From Nematopogon swammerdamellus (Eukaryota; Arthropoda; Insecta; Lepidoptera; Adelidae), in NCBI GenBank assembly GCA_946902875.1, contig OX336349.1, forward strand, positions 15,709,891-15,773,890: DNA of 64,000 nucleotides, in the 5' to 3' direction. The notes below the pieces were generated by a model. It had not been told where the DNA came from, did no database searches, and saw nothing but the letters and a program-made list of their open reading frames with translations. Shown piece by piece: positions 33,128 through 43,699 of this stretch. Position numbers and translations under genes: made by a program. Positions within the stretch are counted from its first letter, which is position 1, and each line of letters begins with the position of its first letter.

Positions 33128-33138
33128 GTTAGTAGACA

Positions 33139-33520
33139 TTCCCTAACAGAGGCGGCGCAAGGCGTGGGCGACGTGGGCGACCGCCCACGGCCTCGCGGCC
33201 CGAGGAGGGGCCTCGCGCCTCGAAAGTTCATGCAGCTTTGATTAATGAAAAATATTCAGCTAGATCTATTAAAATATACCCCGAGTAAACATGTTTAGAC
33301 TTAATCAAAGTCAAACTAAAGCTTACTATAAAGCCTCTATTAGACACAAGATGGGAAAACAGGCAGACAAAGGCAGTGAATATTGTAACAATACAGTGGC
33401 TGTATTGTTGCGATTGGATGATGTTGTTGAATGTATTGAGTATTGGCAAAATTGAGAGGGCCTCGCAAAATTTATCTTGCCCGCATCAAATTAAGTTCAT
33501 GCCCCGCCACTGTTCCCTAA
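33139..33520. mobile_element. hAT-type MITE with 8-bp target duplication
   Basis: The element 33147-33512 starts CAGAGGCGGCGC and ends GCCCCGCCACTG. It is flanked on both sides by TTCCCTAA (33139-33146 and 33513-33520). The 8-bp duplication and CAG...CTG ends are hAT hallmarks. It is non-autonomous, 366 bp, with no ORF. Confidence 0.9.
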
Positions 33521-33996
33521 TTTGCACTGATATAAATAATAATACATGATGTCGTCGTCCTACCTGGGGCGGCGACTCCTGGCGGGTTGTCTTCCCACAC
33601 TCCGTTTTCCTGTCTACGATCACCAGCGCAGCTCCTGTACCGGCGTTACTCACTCGCCGATGTGAGTATGAGAAACGATCTTACTCAACCAATCAGTGCC
33701 CTTATCACGAGATTTAACCTACACCGAGTAGGTACTACGCTACGCCGTACGCCGTGTTCTCCGCATCATTTTGTATGGAGAAACAATCGGTCGTGTAGCC
33801 GAGCCCTTACTCCTAAGGAAGTCTCACCTTTTTCGCCCAAAACACTATTAAAATGTTCGTCGTGTATATCGCAATCTTCAAGAATGAACCATAAAATATT
33901 TTCTTTCTATTCGCTTTCAATCAAAATCATTTCTAACCCTTTTTGGTTATGGATAGAGTTTATTTTGATATTTGTATAGAAAATGTATTTGTTCAG

Positions 33997-34122
33997 TTTG
34001 GACGCGTGCGAGAGCAAGACGGAGATAGTGACGCCTTACTGGGCGCTGAACTCCGCCCGCAAGCTGCGAGCAATCGTCAACACGATGCACTTCGAACAGG
34101 CCATCCATCAGGAAGTGTGCAG
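33997..34122 (+). CDS. spz4: Spätzle-family ligand (Spz4-like), cystine-knot exon 1
   Basis: The acceptor is TTGTTCAG and the donor AG|GTAACA. It reads LDACESKTEIVTPYWALNSA and then RKLRAIVNTMHFEQAIHQEV followed by C, which opens the cystine-knot domain (first cysteines in DAC and EVC). The phase-2 junctions join CG|T to the previous exon and AG|C to the next. The domain resembles neurotrophin-like Spätzle C-termini. Confidence 0.88.
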
Positions 34123-34148
34123 GTAACAATAGAAGTTAGAATTTGTTT

Positions 34149-34578
34149 TTAAGACGAGATGGAAGTTAACTTTCTCCATACTAAATCGTCTTTCGGCATT
34201 TATGTTTTCTAGCCCCCTAAACCTTATTCGATTTTTAAAATTTTTTTATCAGTCTTTAAGGACAGTCCAAACTACGTTCCTGTCTTTGTCGTTTATGTTT
34301 AGATGAAATATACAACACCGGCGGCGGCGCTAAAAATTTGTACTTCAAGCGAAAACATTGGATTTTTTTTATTTTTTGATGCCATGAAGTGCATTAAGCT
34401 TTATTGAGTCATCACATCCCTTTAGATATTTAAAAAACAAAATGACAGGAACATTCATTGGACTATCATTAAAAGGGTAAAAAATAATTTAAAGTCGGAA
34501 AAGGTTTAGAGGGGTAAAAAACACAAACCCCGAAAGACGATTTTGTATGGAGGAAGTTAACTTCCGTCTCGTCTGAAT
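34149..34578. mobile_element. MITE with ~80-bp imperfect inverted ends
   Basis: AGACGAGATGGAAGTTAACT at 34152 is mirrored by AGTTAACTTCCGTCTCGTCT ending near 34575, and CGTCTTTCGG is mirrored by CCGAAAGACG. It lies in the last intron of the Spätzle-like gene. Confidence 0.8.
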
Positions 34579-34624
34579 TATATGACCTGAACGTATAGAG
34601 TTTAACTAATTAAATATTAATAGA

Positions 34625-34866
34625 TCAAAAACGTTCTGCATTTTGCCGATGACATTATTGTTCTTCTGTCAAAGTCCCGAGATCAGCTTCAGTTGTTATT
34701 GACGGAGAAGTGATCGAATAGGTTGAAGAGTACGCATATCTCGGGTCAAATTCTGCGGCTTTGTAGACAGCAAGGTCAGCTTTAGGAGGTGGAGAGACGA
34801 ATTCAAATGGGTTGGTCTGTTTTCGGAAAGTTAAAATTCGCCCTGAGGTCTGACCTTCTGAAAAAT
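34625..34866 (+). pseudogene. LINE reverse-transcriptase remnant
   Basis: Frames read NVLHFADDIIVLLSKS (the FADD catalytic box), then after breaks VEEYAYLGS and NGLVCFRKVKI. This is the palm and thumb region of an RTE/Jockey-type reverse transcriptase with several stops and frameshifts. Confidence 0.75.
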
Positions 34867-34917
34867 CTAATTAATAATTAATTATGTTATAATAATTCCT
34901 TTTAATTACATTTTCAG

Positions 34918-35074
34918 CAAGACGACGACGGCGCGGTGCACCGGGGACTGTGGCTGTGAACAGAAGTACAAGTGGCACAGACTGCTGGCATATGACCCCG
35001 ACGAGGACTGCTCCGGTATCTTTATGGACTGGTTCCTCTTCCCTTCTTGCTGCGTTTGCAGATGCAACCCTTGA
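34918..35074 (+). CDS. spz4: Spätzle-family ligand (Spz4-like), terminal cystine-knot exon
   Basis: The acceptor is ACATTTTCAG. The exon reads [20 protein letters not shown], then [20 protein letters not shown], then [11 protein letters not shown] and a TGA stop at 35072-35074. Together with the previous exon the domain has ten cysteines, fitting a disulfide-knotted dimeric ligand. The reading frame is intact through all five visible exons (about 250 residues). Known role of the family: secreted Toll-receptor ligands in immunity and development; Spz4's specific role is not shown by the sequence. Confidence 0.9.
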
Positions 35075-36500
35075 GCCTATAGAGAACTTTCTACAACAAC
35101 TTCGGCTCTAACTGCTCCAAAGGAAAAACGACGACGGATCGATGATACGTTGTCTAATGACGTTTTAATTATTTTTATTTTTGCATGATGATGTTTGTAT
35201 GATCCCAACTGATGATATCAATTGATTGTAACTAATTGTGCTTATTTAGTAGACTTGTGTATCTAGATAGCTTCTATATACCTATCTGTTACTGACGTCT
35301 TTTTAGATACAGAAGTACCAACATAGATACTTGATTTTACTATTAAATAAGTATACATAAGTAGCAGTAGTGTAGCAGTTAGGTTGATGAAAATCACTGC
35401 CCCATTATAATAATAATAGACTATATTAGGTGTAATAAATATATTAAGTACCTATAGTAAATATATTAACTATATTTTTAGGCGCCAGCACACACACGTT
35501 CCAATAAACAAAAAACTAAATACGTTGACTCCAGAACATGCTAAAAATAGCCAAAATGCTGTCACGCTGGCATATGGATTATATAGCAGATTTTTTAAAT
35601 TACTCTGAAAACAAAATAGCCAGGTATCTCATTAAAATGTACGAGTATAGGTAAACGTCATTGTCCCTACTTGAAGGTGCCCGCTGAGCTTGACAGAAAT
35701 ATGGAAGTAGCTCTTCAGGCGAAACCATTTGGACACCGCTGGTACAGAGTGTTTGCGTCTTGTAACTGTGAACCTTGCTGTGAACACTCAGCTAAATGTG
35801 TGAACTTCGCGGGACATTATTTGACATAAACACATAAGGCCAATGATATTTTCTCGATTTTCACAAGATTGTCATGTAAAAATACATACATACTCGTACA
35901 TGCACAACATCCGCTGTATTCCGACAATCGGGGTAAGAAGAGTAATCGGTGTTGTGCTGCAAGGACTCTAGTAAATTACAGCGCAACACCGACAACCACG
36001 TTTAACAAAGTATTAGGACAAGATAACTATCAAGCAAGAAGTTAGGCATAAACAAAGATCCATAAGTGTAATTTGTGTGTACACAAAGAAAATTTAAATT
36101 AATTAAGAAAAAAATTGTACTGATATGTTGATATTCATTAGTCAGTGTGTTTGAATTATTAATAGATATTGTATGAATGAAATAGGTATGAGTTCAGAAA
36201 ATTGTCAATTTTTAATGTTGAATGCATGCAAACAATCTACAAATTTCAAATGCTGTACCATGAGATTTTGTTCACCTAAGTACGTATTTAAAGCTTACAT
36301 ACAATAATTATGAAAATTCTCTAGAATTCAATAGAACATTTTTAGATATTAGGTAAATCCACTTATTATATCCATGTAACGACAACAAGGCTATGTACAT
36401 AAATAATTATTATTGTATTGAGCGAGTACAAAAGTAATCTTCCATTAGCCTATTCTGTAAGTTTCAAAATAAAATTGTATTAGATATGTACAATATGCTT
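35075..36500 (+). other. Probable 3' UTR and flank of the Spätzle-like gene
   Basis: AT-rich sequence follows the stop. Candidate poly(A) signals are AATAAA near 35436 and 36470; which is used cannot be told. Repeat R3 lies within it. Confidence 0.4.
35900..36040 (-). repeat. Dispersed repeat 'R3', copy 3
   Basis: On - it reads CCTAATACTTTGTTAAACGT, GCAGCACAACACCG and CCGATTGTCGGAATACAGCG, matching copies at 2815 and 24478. Confidence 0.7.
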
Positions 36501-36621
36501 TGTTTTATTTATCACTTCTCTACATTTATAAAAATGTAAACGTTGTGTAAGTACCTATATTGTTCGCAAATAAATGTTACCTTGGCTTTCAGTCGTAAAC
36601 AGCCTTTTCTAAAAGGCTTAA

Positions 36622-37644
36622 TAGTCCAGTCAAATTAAACATGAAAACCCCTTTTCATGTTTAATTTGTCGTGCTTGCAAAAGGTCGTGTCGTTCTGAAT
36701 TTTTTATATGTTGTTAGGACCTAAACCAATATTAAAAAACCAGATTTGCAATTTCCAAAGTGCTGTGCGAGCGGCGATGTACCCAAAAAACTTTAGATTT
36801 TAGATTAATTTCCAATGTGCTCGTTCTTTGATGATCACAACAGAACCTGTGTCGAGATCCTCACGACACACGAAACACACGCTCGGATTGATAGACATTT
36901 CGCAACACACTGAGAGCTGCCCTGGAAGGGCCGGGCGTCCTAAAATAGCCTTCCTTGCAAGATTAGCAGATCTTCACAATCCAAAAAGAATGTTATTGCC
37001 ACGGGGTCCTTCATTTGTCTGCAACTGTTCCCAATTGTTTCTGTAACAAAAAACATGAAACATTATTGTAACTGTTTGATAAATAAAACCATAAAAAGAA
37101 GTGAGAACAGTTTATTTGCATTTACCCTCAAAACCCACTTATGACTGTTTTTGGTTATTTGCTTTTTGAGAGAACCCCTGGGCCGACAGGTACGAGTTTG
37201 GTTTCAAATGAAAGCTAATTAAATTTACTACAACTTCATTTCACATAAAATTTTACGTGGGAGACGTATTTTAGAAGATATTTCACAAAAGTGACCATTT
37301 CGAAAAAAAATCACTTATTGAAAAAGATTGCCTATTTTCGAAGAACGGTATCTTGGGAACCAATGGCTGTATAGAGCTCGCCTTGGTCTGAAATTGTAGC
37401 AAATTTAAAAGTATGTATAGTGACTATACCGGTCAGACCCTTCCTTCACTGAGATATTGAGCAAAAACTGAAAAAAGTCCGAAAATTTCATGGTTTTTTG
37501 GGTACACCGCCGCGCGCCGCTCGCACAGCACTTTGGAAATTGCAAATCTGTTTTTTTTAATATTGGTTTAAGTCCTAACCACATATAAGAAATTCAGAAC
37601 GACACGACCTTTTGTAAGCACGGATGTACATCTTTACTGGACTA
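36622..37644. mobile_element. Non-autonomous DNA transposon with long inverted ends
   Basis: GTCCAGT at 36624 and ACTGGAC at 37642 are flanked by TA on both sides. Inverted arms of about 150 bp share AAAAGGTCGTGTCGTTCTGA, TAAACCAATATTAAAAAA and CAATTTCCAAAGTGCTGTGC. The left arm contains an extra hairpin ATTAAACATGAAAACC/TTTTCATGTTTAAT. The TA duplication suggests a Tc1/mariner-type element. No transposase is present. Confidence 0.85.
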
Positions 37645-38029
37645 TAAATTGTGTGCGCCGCATGAATAAAATTATGTGTTGTTTTTTTCATATTGTTGTA
37701 CCTCCACTTGAAAAAAGATCCGATCAAATTATTGTGAATAATTCCCATCCAAACATTTAACGAGAATCTCGAGATTACCGAGGCGTACGGCAATGACTCA
37801 ACACCGGTAACTGTATCGAGCTCATTAAATTTATAATTCAAATTAGAAGTTAGTCGTACAGTGCGCTTTATGCTGATTTTCTAGCAAATTCTTCAGAAAT
37901 TTTATAAAATTTTTACCTTGTTAGAAAGGTCATGAAACTGTGATTTTTTTTTAGTAATTTGTATGCCAAGTGTCGTACTTTTTTTCGAATAATTCATCTA
38001 GATTTTCGGAAAATTTATATGAAAATATA

Positions 38030-38395
38030 TTTTTTGTCATTGAAGACCTTTTATTTCTGAGATATTGAGAATTTTGGGCCGATATTTTTATTTGAAATGA
38101 TCGGTAGCTCACCAGCTTTCTGAAAAATATCAATAGAGTGCCCAAAAGGAAGGATATTTTGTTGAAACTTTTTTTTTCGATTACAAGTCAGAAAGTTTAA
38201 AAAACCCCTTAAAACCCCGATATCTCGGAAACCGCTCATTTCCGACCCCCAGTTGATGGGGGTTAAAAGTCTTAAAACCCCGATATCTCGGAAACCGCTC
38301 ATTTCCGACCCCTAGTTGATGGGGTTAAATTGTTCCAAATAACCTCGTATAACCCCTTAGAAGGAATAGATCGAATTACCAGTCACCCTGTATAG
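38030..38395 (-). mobile_element. Second copy of the ACAGGGTGACTGG MITE, truncated
   Basis: CTGAGATATTGAGAATTTTG and the end TACCAGTCACCCTGTAT match 23985-24375. It carries an extra 63-bp tandem duplication containing CCCCGATATCTCGGAAACCG (38216 and 38279). The opposite end is missing. Confidence 0.75.
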
Positions 38396-38845
38396 GTATT
38401 TAAAACATCATTGGCTCCTTATGGAAGCTGTGAACTAAAAAAGTTTGGGAACCCCTGAGCTAAGGGATTATTTTACCTTCACCAGCTAATTAGACGAGTT
38501 TCAAACAACCAAATCTCGATTTACTAAGTTCAACTTATCGCCGGTCAAGCTGTGGGTAAAAACCAGTGGCACAGGCCATACTATAATAAGCCATGCGTGA
38601 ACAGCTAGAGTTGAGTTTTGTTTAGCGTCAGTATCATTTCCATGAAAATGTAATGGATGGTAGAGTAATCTCTCTGATAGAGTAAGGAGCTGGGAAAGAC
38701 AAGCCAGGGCAAAAGCAATCGCGAAGTATCAAATTATTGAATGTTTACCTGAAATATTGTTTCCATCTGCGTGCGTGTGTGTGTAGGTATTGCCGATTAC
38801 CGAAATATGCAGAAAAAAGATGAAACTAAGAAAAATAAAAAAAGA
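38396..38845. other. No recognisable feature
   Basis: Mixed-composition sequence without recognised genes or repeats. Confidence 0.4.
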
Positions 38846-38847
38846 AT

Positions 38848-39070
38848 AACTAGGTGGTAGGGTTTAACCCGCTCGGAATTGTACCACCGCACTGAATGAA
38901 AGGTCGGTCGAAACGGCTATGTAAATAGTTTGTGTTTTCTGTCCAGTTCAGTGTAGCCGGCACGACCGAAGGGAAGCACTGACGTGGCACCAAGTTCATC
39001 CGGTGTTATGGGCTGACATCATGGATGTTGTAGGTGATGTAGCCAACCGTGTCAGTTACCATAAAAAAAA
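38848..39070 (+). mobile_element. SINE-A copy, 5'-truncated
   Basis: ACTAGGTGGTAGGGTTTAAC through ACCACCGCACTGAATGAAAG and TGATGTAGCCAACCGTGTCA ends in an A-run at 39062. It lies about 430 bp upstream of the NFU1 start codon. Confidence 0.85.
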
Positions 39071-39500
39071 CAACCATATCGACAAAAGTACTGGATGTCG
39101 AAGGGCAGTTTATAAGATATATTTTAGTCTCCTCTATAACATGTGCCGTTATTTGCATATACAGCATTCAACAGCGCGGGGAGTATGATATTTTAGCAAT
39201 AACTTTTTTTAAGATAAACTGTATGCTAATGTGAACCAAATTATTGAAATTGAAGAATTAAATGTCTGATGATGTCATAAGTCATAGTCATATCGATGAT
39301 TTTCTTCAGCCAAAATATTATTCGACTAAAAATCTATATGCTGAACTAGTGTTATCCGGCACGTATATTTCGGCATTGCTATTTGACAGTGACATTACAA
39401 ACAATGACATGACAGTGACAGCTCTCTAAACATAACATAATTTTTGGTTTTGGTTGGATTATTGTAAACTGCGTACGCCGCTCTTCAATTTGGAAAAAAA

Positions 39501-39580
39501 ATGTTCAGGAACTCGCTAATATTGTTCCGGAGCCCCAGCCGTGCATGCTATCTACGTCGAACTGGTCTAGAAATCAACAG
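39501..39580 (+). CDS. NFU1: NFU1 iron-sulfur scaffold, exon 1 (start)
   Basis: ATG at 39501 opens MFRNSLILFRSPSRACYLRR, a basic, hydroxyl-rich stretch without acidic residues that fits a mitochondrial targeting peptide. The exon ends AACAG|GTAAAG in phase 2. NFU1 is a mitochondrial scaffold that passes 4Fe-4S clusters to proteins such as lipoyl synthase and respiratory subunits. The five exons give 270 residues, close to the usual insect length. The nearest upstream feature is a SINE, and the promoter lies in unremarkable AT-rich DNA. Confidence 0.85.
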
Positions 39581-39764
39581 GTAAAGTATCTTGTGCACAG
39601 GTTGAATGGCAAAACGAAAACAGGCGGTCTTGTAAGTGAACCTAAAATGTATCTGAAATTGTAAGGTTCTTCCTTCCCAATTTATTAGACACGCCTACGC
39701 AATACCAAACCGTTTGTGCAGAATTGTATCACTAAAACAACAATAATTCGATTCACTGTTACAG

Positions 39765-39997
39765 CAGCAATGTGCGTGCATTCTCAGCACTGTCTCGCGT
39801 GCGTGCCGGTTCCGCTTCGCAGTCAAACCCCGCGCCGGCGGCGTGGTGGGGCCCGCGCGGCTGCCGCAGCATGTTCATACAGACACAGGATACACCCAAT
39901 CCCAACAGCATCAAGTTTCTGCCCGGCAACAGCGTACTGGAGCCGGGACAAACCATGGACTTTCCTAACATCGCCGCTGCACACTGCAGCCCTCTTG
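39765..39997 (+). CDS. NFU1: NFU1 exon 2, Nfu N-terminal domain
   Basis: It follows the acceptor TTACAG|CAG and ends CCTCTTG|GTATTA in phase 1. It reads [13 protein letters not shown], then [20 protein letters not shown] and [14 protein letters not shown], the conserved opening of the Nfu N-terminal domain. The acceptor is a tandem NAGNAG (CAGCAG): both sites keep frame and differ by one serine in the presequence. The intron before it is only 184 bp; the one after is 2.85 kb and loaded with insertions. Confidence 0.92.
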
Positions 39998-40039
39998 GTA
40001 TTATATTGCTGTAGTATTTTCAACTCCTACTCGTACGTG

Positions 40040-40436
40040 TATGACTTAACGTCAGAGCAAAGGGAGGGCGTTGGTGTGGGACGCAACGTGTGTGGAAACC
40101 CTTGCCCCCACTCACATTGTCGGTTCCTCCATCTCTGCCGGGTCTGCTGCTCTCGGGGCCCAAAATTTGAAGAAGAGCAAATATTCTACCCTCTGTTGCT
40201 CCTTTGAGATTTTAGCCTTCGCCGTGGAAACCCTTGGCGTGTGGTCGCCCGACGCAAAATGCTTTTCTGATCAGCTCGGAAAATTCTTAATAGAAAAGTC
40301 GGGCGACCGCCGCGCCAAATCTTTTTTTCTCCAGCAATTAGGGCTGGAGATTCAAAGGGGCAACGCGGCTAGTGTTTTGGGTACGGTGGGAGAGTCGGCG
40401 GAGATGGATAAAATTTTTATTATTTAATAGATTTAT
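40040..40436 (+). pseudogene. Non-LTR retrotransposon C-terminal fragment in NFU1 intron 2
   Basis: The frame reads VWDATCVETLAPTHIVGSSI, FAVETLGVWSPDAKC and QQLGLEIQRGNAASVLGTV, then a stop at about 40425. It is related to the - strand fragment at 28838-29250, showing one retrotransposon family with several 5'-truncated insertions. It begins about 45 bp after the NFU1 exon 2 donor. Confidence 0.75.
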
Positions 40437-40906
40437 TTTACTTTTTTTTCATTGTTATTGTGATTTACTAATAGGTGAATTTGTATATTTTTTATTATAA
40501 ATCACCAATTGTATTTATAAAATATACATTAATACATTTACGAGTACACGTCAGCAGATGAAACTAAACTATTTGTAGTGTGGTGTATACTCGCATGTAT
40601 TGGCAAGAATTGACAATAGAACGTCTTGCAGGGAACACTTCAAAAATCTTAAAATAATTACTTCTGTATCGCTAAAATTTTTTTAAATAATAATGTACCT
40701 ATGTCAGAATATATGCATATAACTTTTAAAACAAATGCAGCGTAATCCCACTCAAAATTTTAACCACTTATGTCCCATTGATAGGGTCTTAGTTATATGA
40801 GTAGGTGCCTACGGTGAGAGTGGAGGTCAATGAAAATAAATACCGCACCAGTTTGAAGAACCAGCTACTGGATAAATGTTTGTGAAACATTAAAGAATAA
40901 TTAGGT

Positions 40907-41570
40907 GCCTATACCAGGGATGTTGCGGATGCGATTTATTTGACATCCGCGGATACGGATGCAGATGCGGATTTTTGGACGCTCACATCCGCGGATGTGG
41001 ATGTTAACAAGATTGCTTGAAGAGCCGGTTAGTTTAAGTCCTTGAATAAAAGAGATTATGCTTTTAATATCTTTTATTGATCAATCAATTTTTAGTAAGA
41101 AAATTTCAAGATTGGGCTATTGTATTTAATGAAAAGTAACTTGTTACACTTTATGAATAACATTCACTTCTGGGACACTATACTTCGCCGCACTATATAC
41201 AGTGGAAATGGAATACTCGAGTCGGAAATTCAACTTAGAAGACGTGTCGTCGCGCGTGTTTAGTTAGACACGCATGCATACACGAAACGTGACGGAATGA
41301 AATGACGCAATAATAATAGAAAACAAAGTCGTCAGCACTGCACTGCACCGTCGCACAGCATATTCCCTTCCTATTGGTCAATTGCAGCGCGCGCCACTCG
41401 CGGACTCCGCCCAATTTCATTCAAGTCTCAACCTGCACTACATCCGCATCCGCATGAGTTCCGCATCGATTTAATGCGGATGCGAATGCAGATGCGGATG
41501 TCAAAATCAATGCGGATGCTCCGCATTTACGGATGCGGATGCGAATATCCGCAACATCCCTGGCCTATAC
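40907..41570. mobile_element. hAT-type MITE with 8-bp target duplication
   Basis: The element 40915-41562 (648 bp) begins CAGGGATGTTGCGGATGCGA and ends TCCGCAACATCCCTG. It is flanked on both sides by GCCTATAC (40907-40914 and 41563-41570). Subterminal regions are made of repeated GCGGATGC/GCATCCGC. It has no ORF and lies in NFU1 intron 2. Confidence 0.93.
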
Positions 41571-41764
41571 CTAGGAAGTATCCATTCTAATTAAATAAAA
41601 AAAATATTACATTAAAATTATCATTATGAAATTGATTACTTAATGAATAGGTGTGTGGACCGGTCTTCCGATTGTTCTATGTACCTACCTATCTGTGTGT
41701 ATCACAAGTTTTTGACATTAACTTTACGTATGAATTTTTCTTGAAGGTGGTTCACTTCTTCCAT

Positions 41765-41998
41765 ACATTCCCTCGCCCCTTACTAGGTGATTGTAGTTGA
41801 CTGGGTTGATGCCACCATACTGGGCGTAAGATACAGCCTCGACTGTGTTCGCCTCACCGCACAGCAGCCTCGACTGTGTTCTCCTCTAGTCGAGTATAGC
41901 CAACAATCCAAAGGAAACTCTCTGGTATGGCACCTACCTTCATGGAGGTAATATTGGCTGCTCTATGAATCAGCCACTCATACTGGGTTACATAAAAA
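41765..41998 (+). mobile_element. SINE-B copy, 5'-truncated
   Basis: CCCCTTACTAGGTGATTGTA through ACAATCCAAAGGAAACTCTC to GAATCAGCCACTCATACTGG and an A-run matches the SINE-B body. A ~45-bp stretch with CAGCCTCGACTGTGTTC is duplicated inside (41837 and 41866). Confidence 0.8.
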
Positions 41999-42144
41999 AA
42001 AATTCTGTAATGTATTGTATTGTATATTATTTATTGCACTCAAATTGAATATGGGCAAAAGATAATACTTATGCGATAGGCATTTTCTAACAGAATACAG
42101 TGTGAATACAATATAGTGATGTGGAAAATGAAATAAATTTCAAT

Positions 42145-42500
42145 AAATTTTTTTTTTTTTTTTATGGAAACTGACACGGTTGGCTACATCACCTACAACA
42201 TCCTCGATGTCAGCCCATAACACCGGGTGAACTTGGTGCCACGTCAGTGCTTCCCTTCGGTCGTGCCGGCTACACTGAACTGGACGGAAAACACAAACTA
42301 TTTACATAGCCGTTTCGACCGACCTTTCATTCAGTGCGGTGGTACCAACCCGGGCGGGTTAAACCCTACCACCTAGTAATATAAGAAGGGAGTCATATCC
42401 CTTAGTCGCCTTTTACGACATACACGGGGAGAGATGCAGTGGGGCGATTCTTTTAAAGTACCGGCCCCACACGGTACAAATACCGGCCCCACACGGTACA
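42145..42500 (-). mobile_element. SINE-A variant with extended 5' module
   Basis: On -, the 3' end has an A-run (T-run at 42150-42163) and the usual SINE-A body, but the 5' side reads TACCGTGTGGGGCCGGTACT and TAAAGGCGACTAAGGGATAT-type sequence in place of the tRNA/5S head. GGCCCCACACGGTACAAATA is duplicated at 42465 and 42485. The same module is on + at 54799-55120 and alone at 45949 and 48110. Confidence 0.8.
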
Positions 42501-42843
42501 AATATATATATGCCAGCTGTCGGCTTTCGTTGTGTGAACATTGTTTTGTAAAAAAAAATCTGTCATTCGTCAAGTCGACGTGCCATGCAAAATTTCAGGT
42601 CCAAAAGTGCCCTAGGTATAACATGCTTAGATATTTATTTCGCCAGAACACACAATGCAAGCAATATTTCATTGGCACAAATGAATATTCAGTGTGTTTC
42701 CTCATGTGTGTTTGTTGTTTATTCGGCAATCCAGTCTATAAGGAAGATCCCGGCGTACCATTACAATTTTAATAGATTCAGTCACAAAAGGTAAAAAATT
42801 TCAAATTGAGCTCGACCTAACCAAGTTCATCTAATGTCCGCAG

Positions 42844-43029
42844 CCAAGATGCTATTCCGCATCGAGGGTGTGAAGGCGATATTCTTCGGCGCTGACTTCG
42901 TGACGGTGACGAAGATAGACGACGAGGTGGAGTGGAGGGTGCTCAAGCCGGAGATATTCGCGACCATCATGGACTTCTCCGCAAGCGGTCTGCCCGTCCT
43001 TACTGACGCCAAGCCATCTGGAGACACGC
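42844..43029 (+). CDS. NFU1: NFU1 exon 3, Nfu N-terminal domain
   Basis: The acceptor is GTCCGCAG and the donor C|GTATGT. It reads [20 protein letters not shown] followed by [20 protein letters not shown] and [14 protein letters not shown], completing the Nfu N domain. It joins the previous exon as G|CC (Ala) and the next as C|AG (Gln). A TCAA-rich simple repeat starts 12 bp after the donor. The frame is open and strongly family-like. Confidence 0.93.
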
Positions 43030-43040
43030 GTATGTAGTTC

Positions 43041-43108
43041 TTTATCAATCAATCAATCATCAATCATCGTCATCAATATATCAATCATCAATCAATCAAT
43101 ATCAATAC
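43041..43108 (+). repeat. TCAA/TCA simple repeat
   Basis: Runs of ATCAATCAATC and ATCATCAATC occur just inside NFU1 intron 3. Confidence 0.85.
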
Positions 43109-43204
43109 TAATAATAAATCTGTAAGGTATGGTCATGGAGTAAGTTACTTTGTTTTATGAGATACTGCATTTGTAGACTCTTATGTATGATACTAATACT
43201 AAAT

Positions 43205-43484
43205 TGATGATTTTTAGAAATCTTATCTGTATGTATGTATGTATTTTCCTCCATAACTCTTAAACCGATCATCCAAATTCGATTAAACTTAGTACAAGCA
43301 CATTTTACTATACAGGACACAGGATAGGCTAAATAAAATTAAGTTCCGGTTACGCTAAGATGTGGCTCTCTTACAAACCGAATTGTTCCGCGCGCCGATA
43401 TAAAGGTACGGTAGCGGGCTTACTTACTTTCTTCTTTTTAAATACGAATTTCACGCGAGCGAAGCCGCTGGCAAAAGCTAGTTT
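43205..43484 (+). mobile_element. Helitron-like non-autonomous element
   Basis: It runs from ATTTTTAGAAATCTTATC through AAACCGATCATCC and CCGGTTACGCTAAGATGTGG to CGCGAGCGAAGCCGCTGGCA and AAAGCTAG. This is the full-length mirror of 10747-11010. The CTAG 3' end with a preceding hairpin fits a Helitron. Confidence 0.65.
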
Positions 43485-43509
43485 CATGATAAAACCTAAC
43501 AACAAACTT

Positions 43510-43636
43510 ACTATTGGCCGTTTTCACCACCTGCGGTTAAGTCTCGTCCAAAAGTTATTTTTCGGCTATAGTGACACTTGTCATACATTTGACAGGAGTT
43601 AACCGGCAGCTATATTTCAACCGAAGGTGGAGAAAT
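43510..43636. mobile_element. Short fold-back MITE
   Basis: GGCCGTTTTCACCACCTGCG at the left mirrors CTTCGGTTGAAA...GGCC at the right (ACCGAAGGTGGAGAAATTGG on +). The ends are imperfect. A related half, GGATTTCACCACCTTCAGCT, is at 23650. Confidence 0.6.
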
Positions 43637-43699
43637 TGGCCGTAACTAGAGACCAAAATGATGAGGTTGTGTCACTAAAACAACCGTCAATACGAGATA

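Noticed and set aside
32867..33139. Antisense frames over a Spätzle-like exon
   Set aside because: Caused by the GC-rich coding exon on +; no splice sites or family match on -.
39716..40207. 163-codon frame overlapping NFU1 exon 2
   Set aside because: Wrong frame; it runs through the NFU1 donor into a retrotransposon fragment.
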